64,000 nucleotides of DNA, taken from assembly GCA_963789355.1 (NCBI GenBank), contig CAWBKK010000002.1, forward strand, positions 62,001-126,000, read 5' to 3'. Source of the stretch: Gaiellasilicea sp963789355. GTDB taxonomy: Bacteria > Actinomycetota > Thermoleophilia > Gaiellales > Gaiellaceae. A program made the position numbers and the translations under genes. The notes beneath the pieces are model-generated. The model saw only the letters and a program-made list of their open reading frames with translations. It ran no database searches and was not told the origin of the DNA. Of this stretch, positions 23,739-32,012 are shown piece after piece (the stretch's first letter is position 1; the number at the start of each line of letters is the position of its first letter).

Positions 23739-25598
23739 ATGGCGCCGCCCAGACGAGCGCTCCCGACGCGCGGGCGCCCCCGCCGCGGTTCCGTCGAACG
23801 GCCGGTGAACGCACGGCTCGTCCGGGGAACGTGGCTGCTCGTCGCCCTGCCGCTCCTGCTCGCGGCCTTCAGCGTCGCTCGCCCGCAGCCGCTGCCGCCG
23901 CCGACGCTGCCACCGACCTTCGACGTTGCGATCGCCGAGCAGCTCGCCCGCGAGCTCGCCCGCGAGTATCCCGACCGCTCACCCGGCTCCCAGGGCGGGC
24001 TGGGCGCCAGCATCTGGGTCTCCGAGCAGCTCGAGCTCTACGACTTCGACCCCCAGGTGGAGCGGTTCAAGGCCCGGATCCCGGGCCGCGGCGAGGTCGA
24101 GCTGCGAAACGTCGTCACGGTCGTGCGCGGCGCCTCGCAGCGAACGATCGTGATCACCGCGCACCGAGACAACAGCGGAGCCGGACGTGGCGTCAACGAC
24201 AACGCCTCGGGCACGGCTGCGCTGCTCGAGCTGGCGCGCTCGTTCGCATCGGTGGGCGGCACGGCCCTGCAGACGCAGCCGACGCACACGCTCGTGTTCG
24301 TCTCGACGGACGGCGGCGCTTTCGGCGCGCTCGGCGCCGCCCACTTCGCGGAGTTCTCGCGGTATCGCGAGAACGCGCTGGCGGTGATCAGCCTCGATGC
24401 GATCGCCGGCGCCGGCCGGCCGCGCCTCCTGATCGCGGGCGACACCGCGCGATCCCCGTCGGCTGCGCTCGTCCGCACGGCTGCGCTCCGCGTGCTCGAG
24501 CAGTCAGGCGAGGAGCCCGCGCGAGCGTCGGCTCTCCGGCAGCTGCTCGATCTCGGCTTTCCGTTCACGCTCGGGGAGCAAGGGCCGTTCGTCGCCCGCG
24601 GGATTCCGGCGCTGGCGCTGACGACGCTCCCGGACGGCGCCGACGACGGGCGCGGCACGACCGAGTTCGACAACGCGGCCTTCGACGTCCAGCGACTCGC
24701 CGAGCTCGGGCGTGCCGCGCAGAACCTGATCGGCTCGCTCGACGCGGGCCTCGAGCTGGCGCAGGGGACGACGAGCTACGTCTACTTCGGGACTCGAATC
24801 GTCCGGGGCTGGGCGCTCGAGCTCGTGCTCCTCACCGCCCTCTTGCCGTTCTTGATCGGCGCGGTCGATCTGTTCGCGCACTGCCGGCGGCGACGAATCC
24901 CGCTCGCACCTGCTGCCCGCAGCCTCCGCGGCCGGCTGGTGTTCTGGGGCTACGCCGCCGTGCTCGTCTTCGTCGCCGCGCTGCTCGGCGCCTTCCCGAG
25001 GGGCGAGACGCGGCCTCTGCCGCCGGACTCGAGCCTCTACGAGCCCTCCCCGGCGGTGCTCGGAATCCTCGGGACGTTGCTCCTCGCGGGCTGGCTCATC
25101 TCGCGCGAGCGGCTGATCCCGCGCAGGCCGGTTCGGGCGGAGGAAACGCTCGCGGGGCACACCGTCGCGCTGCTCGCCCTGGGGCTGATCGCGCTGCTCG
25201 TCGTCGCCACGAACCCGTTCTCGCTCGTCTACCTCCTGCCCTCACTCTACGCCTGGCTCTGGCTCCCACAGGCCCACGCGTCCAGCCAGCTCGCACGCGG
25301 GAGCCTGCTGGTGCTCGGCTTCGCCGGGCCGCTGATTTTGCTGCTGTCGTTCTCGACCCGGCTCGGCCTCGGTCTCGAGACGCCGTGGTACCTGCTCTCG
25401 CTCGTCTCGGTCGGCTATGTGCCGTGGATCATCGTTGCCCTCAGCTTCGCGTGGCTGGCCGTCGCGGCCCAGCTGACGACGCTGGCCGTCGGCCGGTACG
25501 CGCCCTACTCTGCTGGGCGCCGCAACCGGCCCCGTCGCCCGCTCCGGCTGCTGGGCGGCCGCGAAACCGCCGACGAGCGGGACGCGTTGGAACGCTGA
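23739..25598 (+). CDS. membrane protein with degenerate M28 peptidase-like domain
   Basis: 619 residues. One N-terminal membrane helix (about 29-48) leads to an extracytoplasmic M28-like domain (about 60-340), followed by about seven hydrophobic helices. The first zinc ligands remain (His in VITAHRDN, Asp in GVNDNASGTAAL), as does Asp in ISLDAIAG. However, the catalytic Glu-Glu pair of M28 enzymes is replaced by Gly-Gly (VSTDGGAFGALG), and the last His ligand position reads GEQGPF. Peptidase activity is therefore doubtful. The sortase gene starts one base after its stop, so the two are coupled. Confidence 0.75.
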   Translation: MAPPRRALPTRGRPRRGSVERPVNARLVRGTWLLVALPLLLAAFSVARPQPLPPPTLPPTFDVAIAEQLARELAREYPDRSPGSQGGLGASIWVSEQLELYDFDPQVERFKARIPGRGEVELRNVVTVVRGASQRTIVITAHRDNSGAGRGVNDNASGTAALLELARSFASVGGTALQTQPTHTLVFVSTDGGAFGALGAAHFAEFSRYRENALAVISLDAIAGAGRPRLLIAGDTARSPSAALVRTAALRVLEQSGEEPARASALRQLLDLGFPFTLGEQGPFVARGIPALALTTLPDGADDGRGTTEFDNAAFDVQRLAELGRAAQNLIGSLDAGLELAQGTTSYVYFGTRIVRGWALELVLLTALLPFLIGAVDLFAHCRRRRIPLAPAARSLRGRLVFWGYAAVLVFVAALLGAFPRGETRPLPPDSSLYEPSPAVLGILGTLLLAGWLISRERLIPRRPVRAEETLAGHTVALLALGLIALLVVATNPFSLVYLLPSLYAWLWLPQAHASSQLARGSLLVLGFAGPLILLLSFSTRLGLGLETPWYLLSLVSVGYVPWIIVALSFAWLAVAAQLTTLAVGRYAPYSAGRRNRPRRPLRLLGGRETADERDALER

Positions 25599-25599
25599 A

Positions 25600-26292
25600 A
25601 TGAGACGGTCCGCGCGCATCCTCGGGACATTGCTGATCGTCGCCGGGATCGGCTCGCTCGCCTGGGCCTTGACCATCTGGCAGTGGCAGGACCCGTTCAC
25701 CGCAGCCGTGAACAAGCTCGAGCAACGGGAGTTGGCTCGAGACTTCGATCGACGGATCGAGGAGGGCGGGGCGATCCTCATCGACACGTCCGCCGCGCGC
25801 CTGCGCGAGTCGCTGCCGCGAGCTGCCGCGGCGTGGCGCAAGGGATCCGGACGCGGGGATGCGGTCGCGCGCCTGCGCATCCCTGCCCTCGGAGTCGGCG
25901 AGGTGGTCGTCAACGGCACCGACACAAACTCGCTCAAGCGCGGTCCCGGGCGCTATCTCGGCTCGGCGATGCCGGGTGAGGGGAAGCTCGTCTACATCGC
26001 GGGCCACCGGACCACCTACGGCGCGCCCTTCTCCCGGATCGACCGCCTGCGCAAGGGCGACCCCGTCTTCATCGAGCTTCCCTACGCGACGATCGAGTAC
26101 GCCGTCACGGGCAGCCGAATCGTCGCTGCCTCGGAAACCTCGGTGCTGGAGTCGAAGGGGTTCGAGCAACTCGTCCTGCAGGCCTGCCACCCGCGGTTCT
26201 TCGCGTCGCACCGGTACCTCGCCTACGCAAAGCCCGTCCGGGTCACGCCCCGCGGCAGTGATCACGCCACGCCGTTCGAGGCGCTCGGCTAG
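25600..26292 (+). CDS. class D/E-type sortase
   Basis: 230 residues. A single N-terminal membrane helix (ILGTLLIVAGIGSLAWAL) is followed by a spacer and the sortase beta-barrel. The catalytic His is in YIAGHRTTYGAPFS, the Cys in LVLQACHPRFF and the Arg in SHRYLAYAKPV. Sortases cleave C-terminal sorting signals and join proteins to the wall or to pilins. No obvious LPxTG-type substrate is encoded nearby. Translationally coupled to the M28-like membrane protein, which may share its pathway (inference). It overlaps the convergent moeA stop. Confidence 0.88.
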   Translation: MRRSARILGTLLIVAGIGSLAWALTIWQWQDPFTAAVNKLEQRELARDFDRRIEEGGAILIDTSAARLRESLPRAAAAWRKGSGRGDAVARLRIPALGVGEVVVNGTDTNSLKRGPGRYLGSAMPGEGKLVYIAGHRTTYGAPFSRIDRLRKGDPVFIELPYATIEYAVTGSRIVAASETSVLESKGFEQLVLQACHPRFFASHRYLAYAKPVRVTPRGSDHATPFEALG

Positions 26293-27491
26293 CTGAGCCG
26301 GAGGTAGCGCACCTGCTCGCCGGCGGCGAGCTCGCCTTCTCCCGCCGGAACGAGGACGAGTGCGTCGGCCGCTGCCGCGCGGGCGATCATGTGCGACTCC
26401 TGCCCGGTCACCGGCTCGAGCACTGTTCCTGCTGCATCGCGTGACGTCCGGGCGCGAGCGAGCTCGTCGCGGCTGCGCTGACGCCGCACCGGTGTTGCAA
26501 GCCGAGCGGTCTCGTAGCTCGGGCCCGGGTCGCCGGCGCCCTGGAGTGCGAGCAGCGCGGGCCTCACGAAGAGCTCGATCCCCACGAGTGCCGAGACCGG
26601 ATTCCCGGGCAGGCCGAAGACGAGCGTCCGTCCCCGGGTACCGAAGGCCAGCGGCTTTCCGGGCCGCACGGCGACGCCCCAGAAGTCCTCCTCGACGCCG
26701 AGCTCGCCCAGGATCCGCCGGACGAGGTCGTGCGGGCCGACCGAGACACCGCCGGAGCTGACGAGCACATCCGCCTCGAGCCCACGCTCGAGCGCGTGCC
26801 GGTGCTCGGACTCGTCGTCGGCGACCGGCCCGATCCGCTCGACCACCGCCCCGGCCGACTCGAACGCCGCCGCGAGCATGGGCGCGTTCGACTCGTAGAT
26901 CTGGCCGGGCCCGAGCGACTCGCCGGGGGCGCGCAGCTCCGTGCCGGTGCTGAGGACGACCACCCGCGGCCGCTCGGCGACCAGGACCTCGTCGACCCCG
27001 GCAGCCGCGAGGGCCCCGATCTGGGCGGCGCCGATCTGCGCGCCGGCGGAGAGCAGGAGGTCACCGGCCTGAACGTCGCCGCCGGGAGGTCTGACGTTGG
27101 CCCCCTCGACGACAGGCGCAGCGACCGCCAGATTGTTGTCTGCTTCGACAACGATTTCGATCGGGACGACCGAGTCCGCGCCATCAGGGACGGCCCCGCC
27201 GGTCGAGATCTCCATCGCCTCACCGGCCGCCAGTGCTCGCGCTGCAGGCACGCCGGCCGCGATCCGGAAGACGACCGGGAGACGTCCCGGCGTGTCCACG
27301 GCTCGCAGCGCGTACCCGTCCATCGCCGAGCTCGCGAACGGCGGCAGATCGACCCCGGCGCGCACGTCCGCCGCGAGGAAACGGCCCGCCGCCTCGGCCG
27401 TCGGCACCGACACCGGCTCGAGCGGCGTCGCACGCGCCAGCACCCGCCGGAGCGCCTCCTCGATCGACAGCAAGCCGCTCATCGGGGACAT
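26289..27491 (-). CDS. moeA: molybdopterin molybdenumtransferase
   Basis: 400 residues. It inserts molybdate into adenylated molybdopterin. Blocks: PPFASSAMDGYALRAVDT near the N-terminus, IFTG-like GEAMEISTGGAVPDGADSVV, RVVVLSTGTELRAPGE, VLVSSGGVSVGPHDLV, RPGKPLAFGTRG and FGLPGNPVSALVG. The active-site Asp residues of the SSAMDGYA and GGVSVG motifs are kept or typical. Start ATG 27491, with ATG 27482 as an alternative. Works with MoaC and the MogA-type protein encoded at 17.5-18.4 kb. Its stop overlaps the convergent sortase stop. Confidence 0.93.
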   Translation of the reverse strand: MSPMSGLLSIEEALRRVLARATPLEPVSVPTAEAAGRFLAADVRAGVDLPPFASSAMDGYALRAVDTPGRLPVVFRIAAGVPAARALAAGEAMEISTGGAVPDGADSVVPIEIVVEADNNLAVAAPVVEGANVRPPGGDVQAGDLLLSAGAQIGAAQIGALAAAGVDEVLVAERPRVVVLSTGTELRAPGESLGPGQIYESNAPMLAAAFESAGAVVERIGPVADDESEHRHALERGLEADVLVSSGGVSVGPHDLVRRILGELGVEEDFWGVAVRPGKPLAFGTRGRTLVFGLPGNPVSALVGIELFVRPALLALQGAGDPGPSYETARLATPVRRQRSRDELARARTSRDAAGTVLEPVTGQESHMIARAAAADALVLVPAGEGELAAGEQVRYLRLS

Positions 27492-27503
27492 ACGCTAACG
27501 GGC

Positions 27504-28439
27504 GTGATCTCTGTGGTCGTCCCGGTGCACGACGAGGAGCGGAGCGTCGCGCTCCTCCACGACGAGCTCTCTTCTGCGCTCGAGCCGCTCGGGCGGCCCT
27601 GGGAGGTCGTCTTCGTCGACGACGGCTCGACCGACGGGACGTTCGCGGCGCTCACCCGACTCCACGCGCGGCACGACGAGGTCTCCGTCGTCCGGCTGCG
27701 GCGGAACTTCGGCAAGGCCGCGGCGCTGCAGGCGGGCTTCGAGGAGGCGCAGGGCGACGTCGTCGTCACGATCGACGGCGACCTCCAGGACGATCCCGCC
27801 GAGATCCCGCGCCTGCTCGCGAAGCTCGACGAGGGCTTCGACCTCGTCTCGGGCTGGAAGGCGAAGCGGCGCGACCCGCTGACGCGTCGGATCCCGTCTC
27901 GCATCTTCAATCGCGTCACCGGCCGGCTCTCCGGCCTCCGCCTGCACGACCTCAACTGCGGCCTGAAGGCGTACCGCGCCGAGGTCGTCAAGGGTCTCCG
28001 GATCTACGGCGAGTTGCACCGGTTCATCCCGGTGCTCGCCCACTACCGCGGCTTCCGCGTCGCCGAGCTGCCGGTTCACCACCGGGAGCGTGAGCACGGG
28101 CGCTCCCGCTACGGGATGGAGCGGTATCTCCGCGGCTTCCTCGATCTGCTCACGGTCACGTTCATGGGCCGGTACCGGCATCGCCCGCTCCATCTCTTCG
28201 GCGGGCTCGGCTTGCTCCTGGGAGCAGTCGGGACGCTGCTGCTCGCCTACCTGACGGTAGTGAAGCTGGCCGGCGAGGCGATCGGACACCGGCCGCTGCT
28301 CACGCTCGGCGTCCTGCTCGTCGTCGTCGGCGTCCAGCTCGTCTCGCTCGGCCTCGTCAGCGAGCTCGTCGCGAGCCATCACGAGGAACGCACCGGTGGT
28401 CGCGACCTCGAGCAGCACGTGGACGAGATCCTGCGCTGA
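27504..28439 (+). CDS. GT2 glycosyltransferase, dolichol-phosphate mannosyltransferase/GtrB-like
   Basis: 311 residues from GTG 27504. The GT-A domain has VVVPVHDEERSVALL, the DDGSTDGT motif, TIDGDLQDDPAEIP with the metal-binding DxD-like acids, and DLNCGLKAYRAEV. Two C-terminal transmembrane helices (about 220-245 and 265-290) are typical of GtrB-type enzymes. It would load a sugar on polyprenyl phosphate to supply the membrane glycosyltransferases encoded next door (DUF2079 and GT87 proteins). The 3' end overlaps the GT4 gene by a CTGA. Confidence 0.88.
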   Translation: MISVVVPVHDEERSVALLHDELSSALEPLGRPWEVVFVDDGSTDGTFAALTRLHARHDEVSVVRLRRNFGKAAALQAGFEEAQGDVVVTIDGDLQDDPAEIPRLLAKLDEGFDLVSGWKAKRRDPLTRRIPSRIFNRVTGRLSGLRLHDLNCGLKAYRAEVVKGLRIYGELHRFIPVLAHYRGFRVAELPVHHREREHGRSRYGMERYLRGFLDLLTVTFMGRYRHRPLHLFGGLGLLLGAVGTLLLAYLTVVKLAGEAIGHRPLLTLGVLLVVVGVQLVSLGLVSELVASHHEERTGGRDLEQHVDEILR

Positions 28440-29515
28440 GCCTGCGCGTCCTCTATTTCGGGACCTACGAGCGGGACTACCCGCGAAACGCGCAGGTGAT
28501 CGCGTGCCTGCGCGGCGCCGGCGTCGAGGTCGTCGAGCGCCACGCGAGCGTGTGGGAGCGGCGGCGCCACAAGTGGTCGCTCGGACTGGGTGCGGCGGCG
28601 CGAATCGGCCTGGCGGAGACGCGCCTGCTCTTCAGCGGCCGCGGCGAGCGCTTCGACGCCGTCATCGTCGGCTACCCCGGACACTTCGACCTACCTGCCG
28701 CGCGGCGAATCGCGCGCGGCCGCCCCGTCATCTTCAATCCCCTGGTCTCGCTGTACGAGACGCTCGTCGAGGATCGCGGCCGCTTCGCCGCAGGGTCGCC
28801 GGCGGCAGGGGTGCTCCGCCAGATCGACCGGATGGCGCTGGGACGCGCCGATCTCGTCGTCGCCGACACGGCGCAGAACGCGGCGCATCTGGCCGAGCTC
28901 GGCAGCCTCGCCGCAGACCGGCTCGCCGTCTGCTTCGTCGGCGCGGAAGAGCGGCTCTTCCGGCCGGGCTGGCAACCGGCCGCGGGCTTCCACGTGCTCT
29001 TCGTCGGCAAGCTGATCCCGCTCCACGGCGTCGAGACGATCCTCGCCGCCGCCAGGCTGGCGCCGGAGCTGCCGTTCCGGGTCGTCGGCAACGGCCAGCT
29101 CGACGCGCTCCTGGCCGAGCGACCCGCCAACGTCGAGTGGATCGACTGGGTCGAGTACGAGCGGCTGCCCGAGGAGATCCAGCGAGCGGGCTGCGCGCTC
29201 GGGGTCTTCGGGACGTCCGCGAAGGCGGGACGCGTGATCCCGAACAAGGCCTTCCAGGCGCTGGCGTGCGGGACGCCCCTGATCACCGCCGACACGCCGG
29301 CGGCCAGGGAGCTGCTGGTCGACGACGAGAGCGCGTTGCTCGTTCCGGCCGGCGACCCGGAGGCGCTCGCGGCAGCGTTGCGGCGGCTGGCGAGCGACGC
29401 CACACTCGCCCGCAGGCTCGGCGCGGGCGGTCTCGCCGCCTACCAGGAGCACGCGAGCGAGGCCGTGCTCGGCCGGCGCTGGCGCGGTCTCGTCGAAGAG
29501 CTCCTCGCGCGATGA
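28436..29515 (+). CDS. GT4-type glycosyltransferase (apparent CTG start)
   Basis: 359 residues if started at CTG 28436. The C-terminal GT-B domain has VLFVGKLIPLHGVETILAAA, VVGNGQL, and the donor site KAGRVIPNKAFQALACGTPL. The N-terminal Rossmann strand LRVLYFGTYERDYPRNAQV lies upstream of the first conventional start (GTG 28496) and is needed for the fold. No ATG, GTG or TTG precedes it in frame. The only candidate at the junction is CTG 28436-28438 overlapping the TGA of the upstream gene. It probably transfers a sugar in a surface glycan pathway with its neighbours. Confidence 0.78.
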   Translation: MSLRVLYFGTYERDYPRNAQVIACLRGAGVEVVERHASVWERRRHKWSLGLGAAARIGLAETRLLFSGRGERFDAVIVGYPGHFDLPAARRIARGRPVIFNPLVSLYETLVEDRGRFAAGSPAAGVLRQIDRMALGRADLVVADTAQNAAHLAELGSLAADRLAVCFVGAEERLFRPGWQPAAGFHVLFVGKLIPLHGVETILAAARLAPELPFRVVGNGQLDALLAERPANVEWIDWVEYERLPEEIQRAGCALGVFGTSAKAGRVIPNKAFQALACGTPLITADTPAARELLVDDESALLVPAGDPEALAAALRRLASDATLARRLGAGGLAAYQEHASEAVLGRRWRGLVEELLAR

Positions 29516-30804
29516 CGCCGGCCAGGCTCGTCTGGCTCGCCACCGCCGCTTTCGCCGCCTGCTTCGGCGTGCTCTCGGTGCTGCGGCATCGTGCCTTCGG
29601 CAGCGGGCGCTTCGATCTCGGAAACATGACGCAGGCCGTCTGGTCGACCGCCAACGGCGACGTGCTCTCGGTCACCGACGTGCACGGGGAGCAGATCTCG
29701 CGGCTGGGCTCGCACTTCGACCCGATCCTGGTGCTCCTCGCGCCGGCCTGGTGGCTCTGGCCAAGCCCCGAGGCGCTCCTCGTCGTCCAGGCCGGAGCGG
29801 TCGCGGCCGGCGCGCTGCCGGTGTTCTGGCTTGCACGGACGCACCTCGACGCGGATCGTCCGGCGGCAGCGCTGGCGCTCGCGTACCTCCTCTTCCCGCC
29901 CGTGCAGTGGCTGACCGCGAGCGACTTCCACCCGGTCGCGCTCGCGTGCCCGCTGCTGCTCTTCGCCTGGTGGTTTCTCGACGAGCGCCGCTTGTTGCCG
30001 TTCGCGCTCTGCGCAGCTGCCGCGCTGGCGACGAAGGAGCACGTCGGGCTCGCGGTCGCCGCAATGGGAGTCTGGTACGCCGTCCGGTACCGCGCGCCGC
30101 GGACGGGAGCCGTCGTCGCTGTCGCAGCCGGGTCCGTGGCTCTCCTCGCGGCGCTCGTGATCGTGCCGCACTTCGCGCCGGGAGGAACGTCGGCGTTCGA
30201 GAGCCGCTACGACTCGCCCTCGCTCGACGGACGCGATCTCTCCTATCTGGCGGCGCTGCTGCTTCCGCTTGCCCTGCTCCCCCTGGCCGCGCCGCTGGCG
30301 TTGCTGCCGGCGCTGCCCGAGCTCGGCCTGAACCTGCTCTCGAGCACGACGACGCAGACGTCGGTGAAGACTCACTATGCGGCGACGGTGATCCCCGCGC
30401 TGCTCGCCGCGACGGTGTACGCAGTCACCCGGCTCGGCGTCCGCACCGCGTACGTCGTCGCCCCGGCCGCCCTCGCCGGCCTGCTCGTGCTCGGGCCGGC
30501 CGGACGAATCGACATCTCCGCCGGCCCTCACGACGCGGCAGCGCGGCGCGGGCTCGCAATCGTCCCGGACGGAGCGGCCGTCAGCGCCACGAACGCGCTC
30601 GGCGCTCACCTCTCCGCCCGGAGGCGGATCTTCAGCTTCCCCGTTCTGCGCGAGGCGAGGTGGGTGGCGGTCGACACGACGAGGCTGACCTTTCTCGACA
30701 GCCTGCGGCCCGAACGCGCACGGCCCGCGCTTGCGGCGCTGCGGCGCGACCCGGACTGGCGGCTCGTCTTCGCCGAGGACGGCATCCTCGTCTTCCGGCG
30801 TTAG
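29512..30804 (+). CDS. DUF2079 polytopic membrane protein (GT-C-like)
   Basis: 430 residues with about 9-10 membrane helices. The DUF2079 hallmark GSGRFDLGNMTQAVWSTANG is near residue 32, followed by GSHFDPILVLLAP and the periplasmic-type loop FESRYDSPSL. DUF2079 proteins resemble GT-C glycosyltransferases that use polyprenyl-linked sugars. The C-terminal 100 residues form a soluble domain. ATG 29512 overlaps the GT4 stop (ATGA). Acceptor and sugar are unknown. Confidence 0.82.
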   Translation: MTPARLVWLATAAFAACFGVLSVLRHRAFGSGRFDLGNMTQAVWSTANGDVLSVTDVHGEQISRLGSHFDPILVLLAPAWWLWPSPEALLVVQAGAVAAGALPVFWLARTHLDADRPAAALALAYLLFPPVQWLTASDFHPVALACPLLLFAWWFLDERRLLPFALCAAAALATKEHVGLAVAAMGVWYAVRYRAPRTGAVVAVAAGSVALLAALVIVPHFAPGGTSAFESRYDSPSLDGRDLSYLAALLLPLALLPLAAPLALLPALPELGLNLLSSTTTQTSVKTHYAATVIPALLAATVYAVTRLGVRTAYVVAPAALAGLLVLGPAGRIDISAGPHDAAARRGLAIVPDGAAVSATNALGAHLSARRRIFSFPVLREARWVAVDTTRLTFLDSLRPERARPALAALRRDPDWRLVFAEDGILVFRR

Positions 30805-32012
30805 AGAGGGATCGCCTGCGGGAGCAGGTACGCGCAGAAGCCGAGCGAGATCAGCTGCGCCCGGCGATCGTCCTCTGCTGCGGCGAACGGTACGGCCCAG
30901 ATCGCGTACCACGGCGTCAGCCAGGGTGTGGTCGCGAGGAGAAGGCAGCCCGCGAGCCCGAGCCGAACGTGGCCGCCGGCAGCCTCGCGCGCGAGCCAGA
31001 GGAGCCCACCCACGAGCGCGACGCCGGCGAGCGCAAGCGTCAGCCCGTGCGGGACACCGAGCTGCTCGAGCCGGTGGGGGAGCGCGTAGCTCGACTGCTC
31101 GGCGGCGTTGCGCGCGAGCGGCCCGAACGAGCGCAGCCAGTCGAGCCCGTATCGCCATGTCGCGAGCCCGACGATCGCGGCCGCGGTGACCGCGAAGCCC
31201 ACGTGACCGACGCGCCGGCGCTCGGCGCGCGCCGCCACCGCCCGCAGGGCGAAGAAGACGAGCGGCACCCACTTGATCAGGACGGTGAGAGCCCACGCCG
31301 CCCCGGCGAGCTGCTTGCGACCGGTGGCCGCGAGCGCGAGGGCGCCGAGCGTCAGCCCGATCAGGACGGAATCGTTGTGGCCGCCGCCGGCGAAGTGGAT
31401 CGCGAAGAGTGGGTTCCAGCCGACGAGGGCCGCGGCGTACGCCTTCTCGCGCGCAAGCCGGGCGGCGAGCAGCGAGCAGGCGAGCACGCCGAGCGCCGCG
31501 AGCACCTTGAAGATCCACGCCGCCGCCGCCGCCGACGAGCCGGAGACGAGCGCGACCGCTTCCGAGAGCAACGTGAACGCAGGGCCGTAGACCGACGTCG
31601 TGTCGCGCCAGTCGGCGCCCGCCTTGTCGAAGGCGGGGTCGTCCGGATACTCGCCCGGCGTGTCGACGTAGGGGTCGCCCTCGTTGACGGCGGCGATCCG
31701 TCCGTACTCCCAGTACGTCCACGCGTCCGTCGAGACGAGCAGCGGCCCGGCGAGCGGCAGCAGTTGGATCACCGCGGCGGCGATCAACACCGCCCGGAGC
31801 GCATGCGGGCCGCGGCGGAGCAGGAGCAGTCCCGCGAGATATGAGGCGAACGCAACGGCGAGGAGCGCGAGGAAGAGTCGCCCGAGCGAGCCGCCGTCCG
31901 CGAGTCCCCCGTCCGCCGGGACGAGCGGCGCTCCTTCGATCCAGGCGCAGGCGACACAGGCCGCAACGAGCAGCGCGACCGCACCAGCCGCGAGCAGCGC
32001 CGCCCGGCTCAG
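30801..32012 (-). CDS. GT87/MptB-like polyprenyl-phosphate-mannose mannosyltransferase (apparent CTG start)
   Basis: 403 residues from CTG 32012, which overlaps the PBP stop as CTGA. About 10-11 transmembrane helices. The first extracytoplasmic loop carries STDAWTYWEYGRIAAVNEGD, where the acidic residues are the GT-C catalytic site, and a later loop has GGGHNDSVLIGLTLGALAL. It likely transfers mannose or a similar sugar from polyprenyl phosphate at the outer face of the membrane. No ATG, GTG or TTG is found before the first helix. The 3' end meets the convergent DUF2079 gene (stops overlap). Confidence 0.8.
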   Translation of the reverse strand: MSRAALLAAGAVALLVAACVACAWIEGAPLVPADGGLADGGSLGRLFLALLAVAFASYLAGLLLLRRGPHALRAVLIAAAVIQLLPLAGPLLVSTDAWTYWEYGRIAAVNEGDPYVDTPGEYPDDPAFDKAGADWRDTTSVYGPAFTLLSEAVALVSGSSAAAAAWIFKVLAALGVLACSLLAARLAREKAYAAALVGWNPLFAIHFAGGGHNDSVLIGLTLGALALAATGRKQLAGAAWALTVLIKWVPLVFFALRAVAARAERRRVGHVGFAVTAAAIVGLATWRYGLDWLRSFGPLARNAAEQSSYALPHRLEQLGVPHGLTLALAGVALVGGLLWLAREAAGGHVRLGLAGCLLLATTPWLTPWYAIWAVPFAAAEDDRRAQLISLGFCAYLLPQAIPL

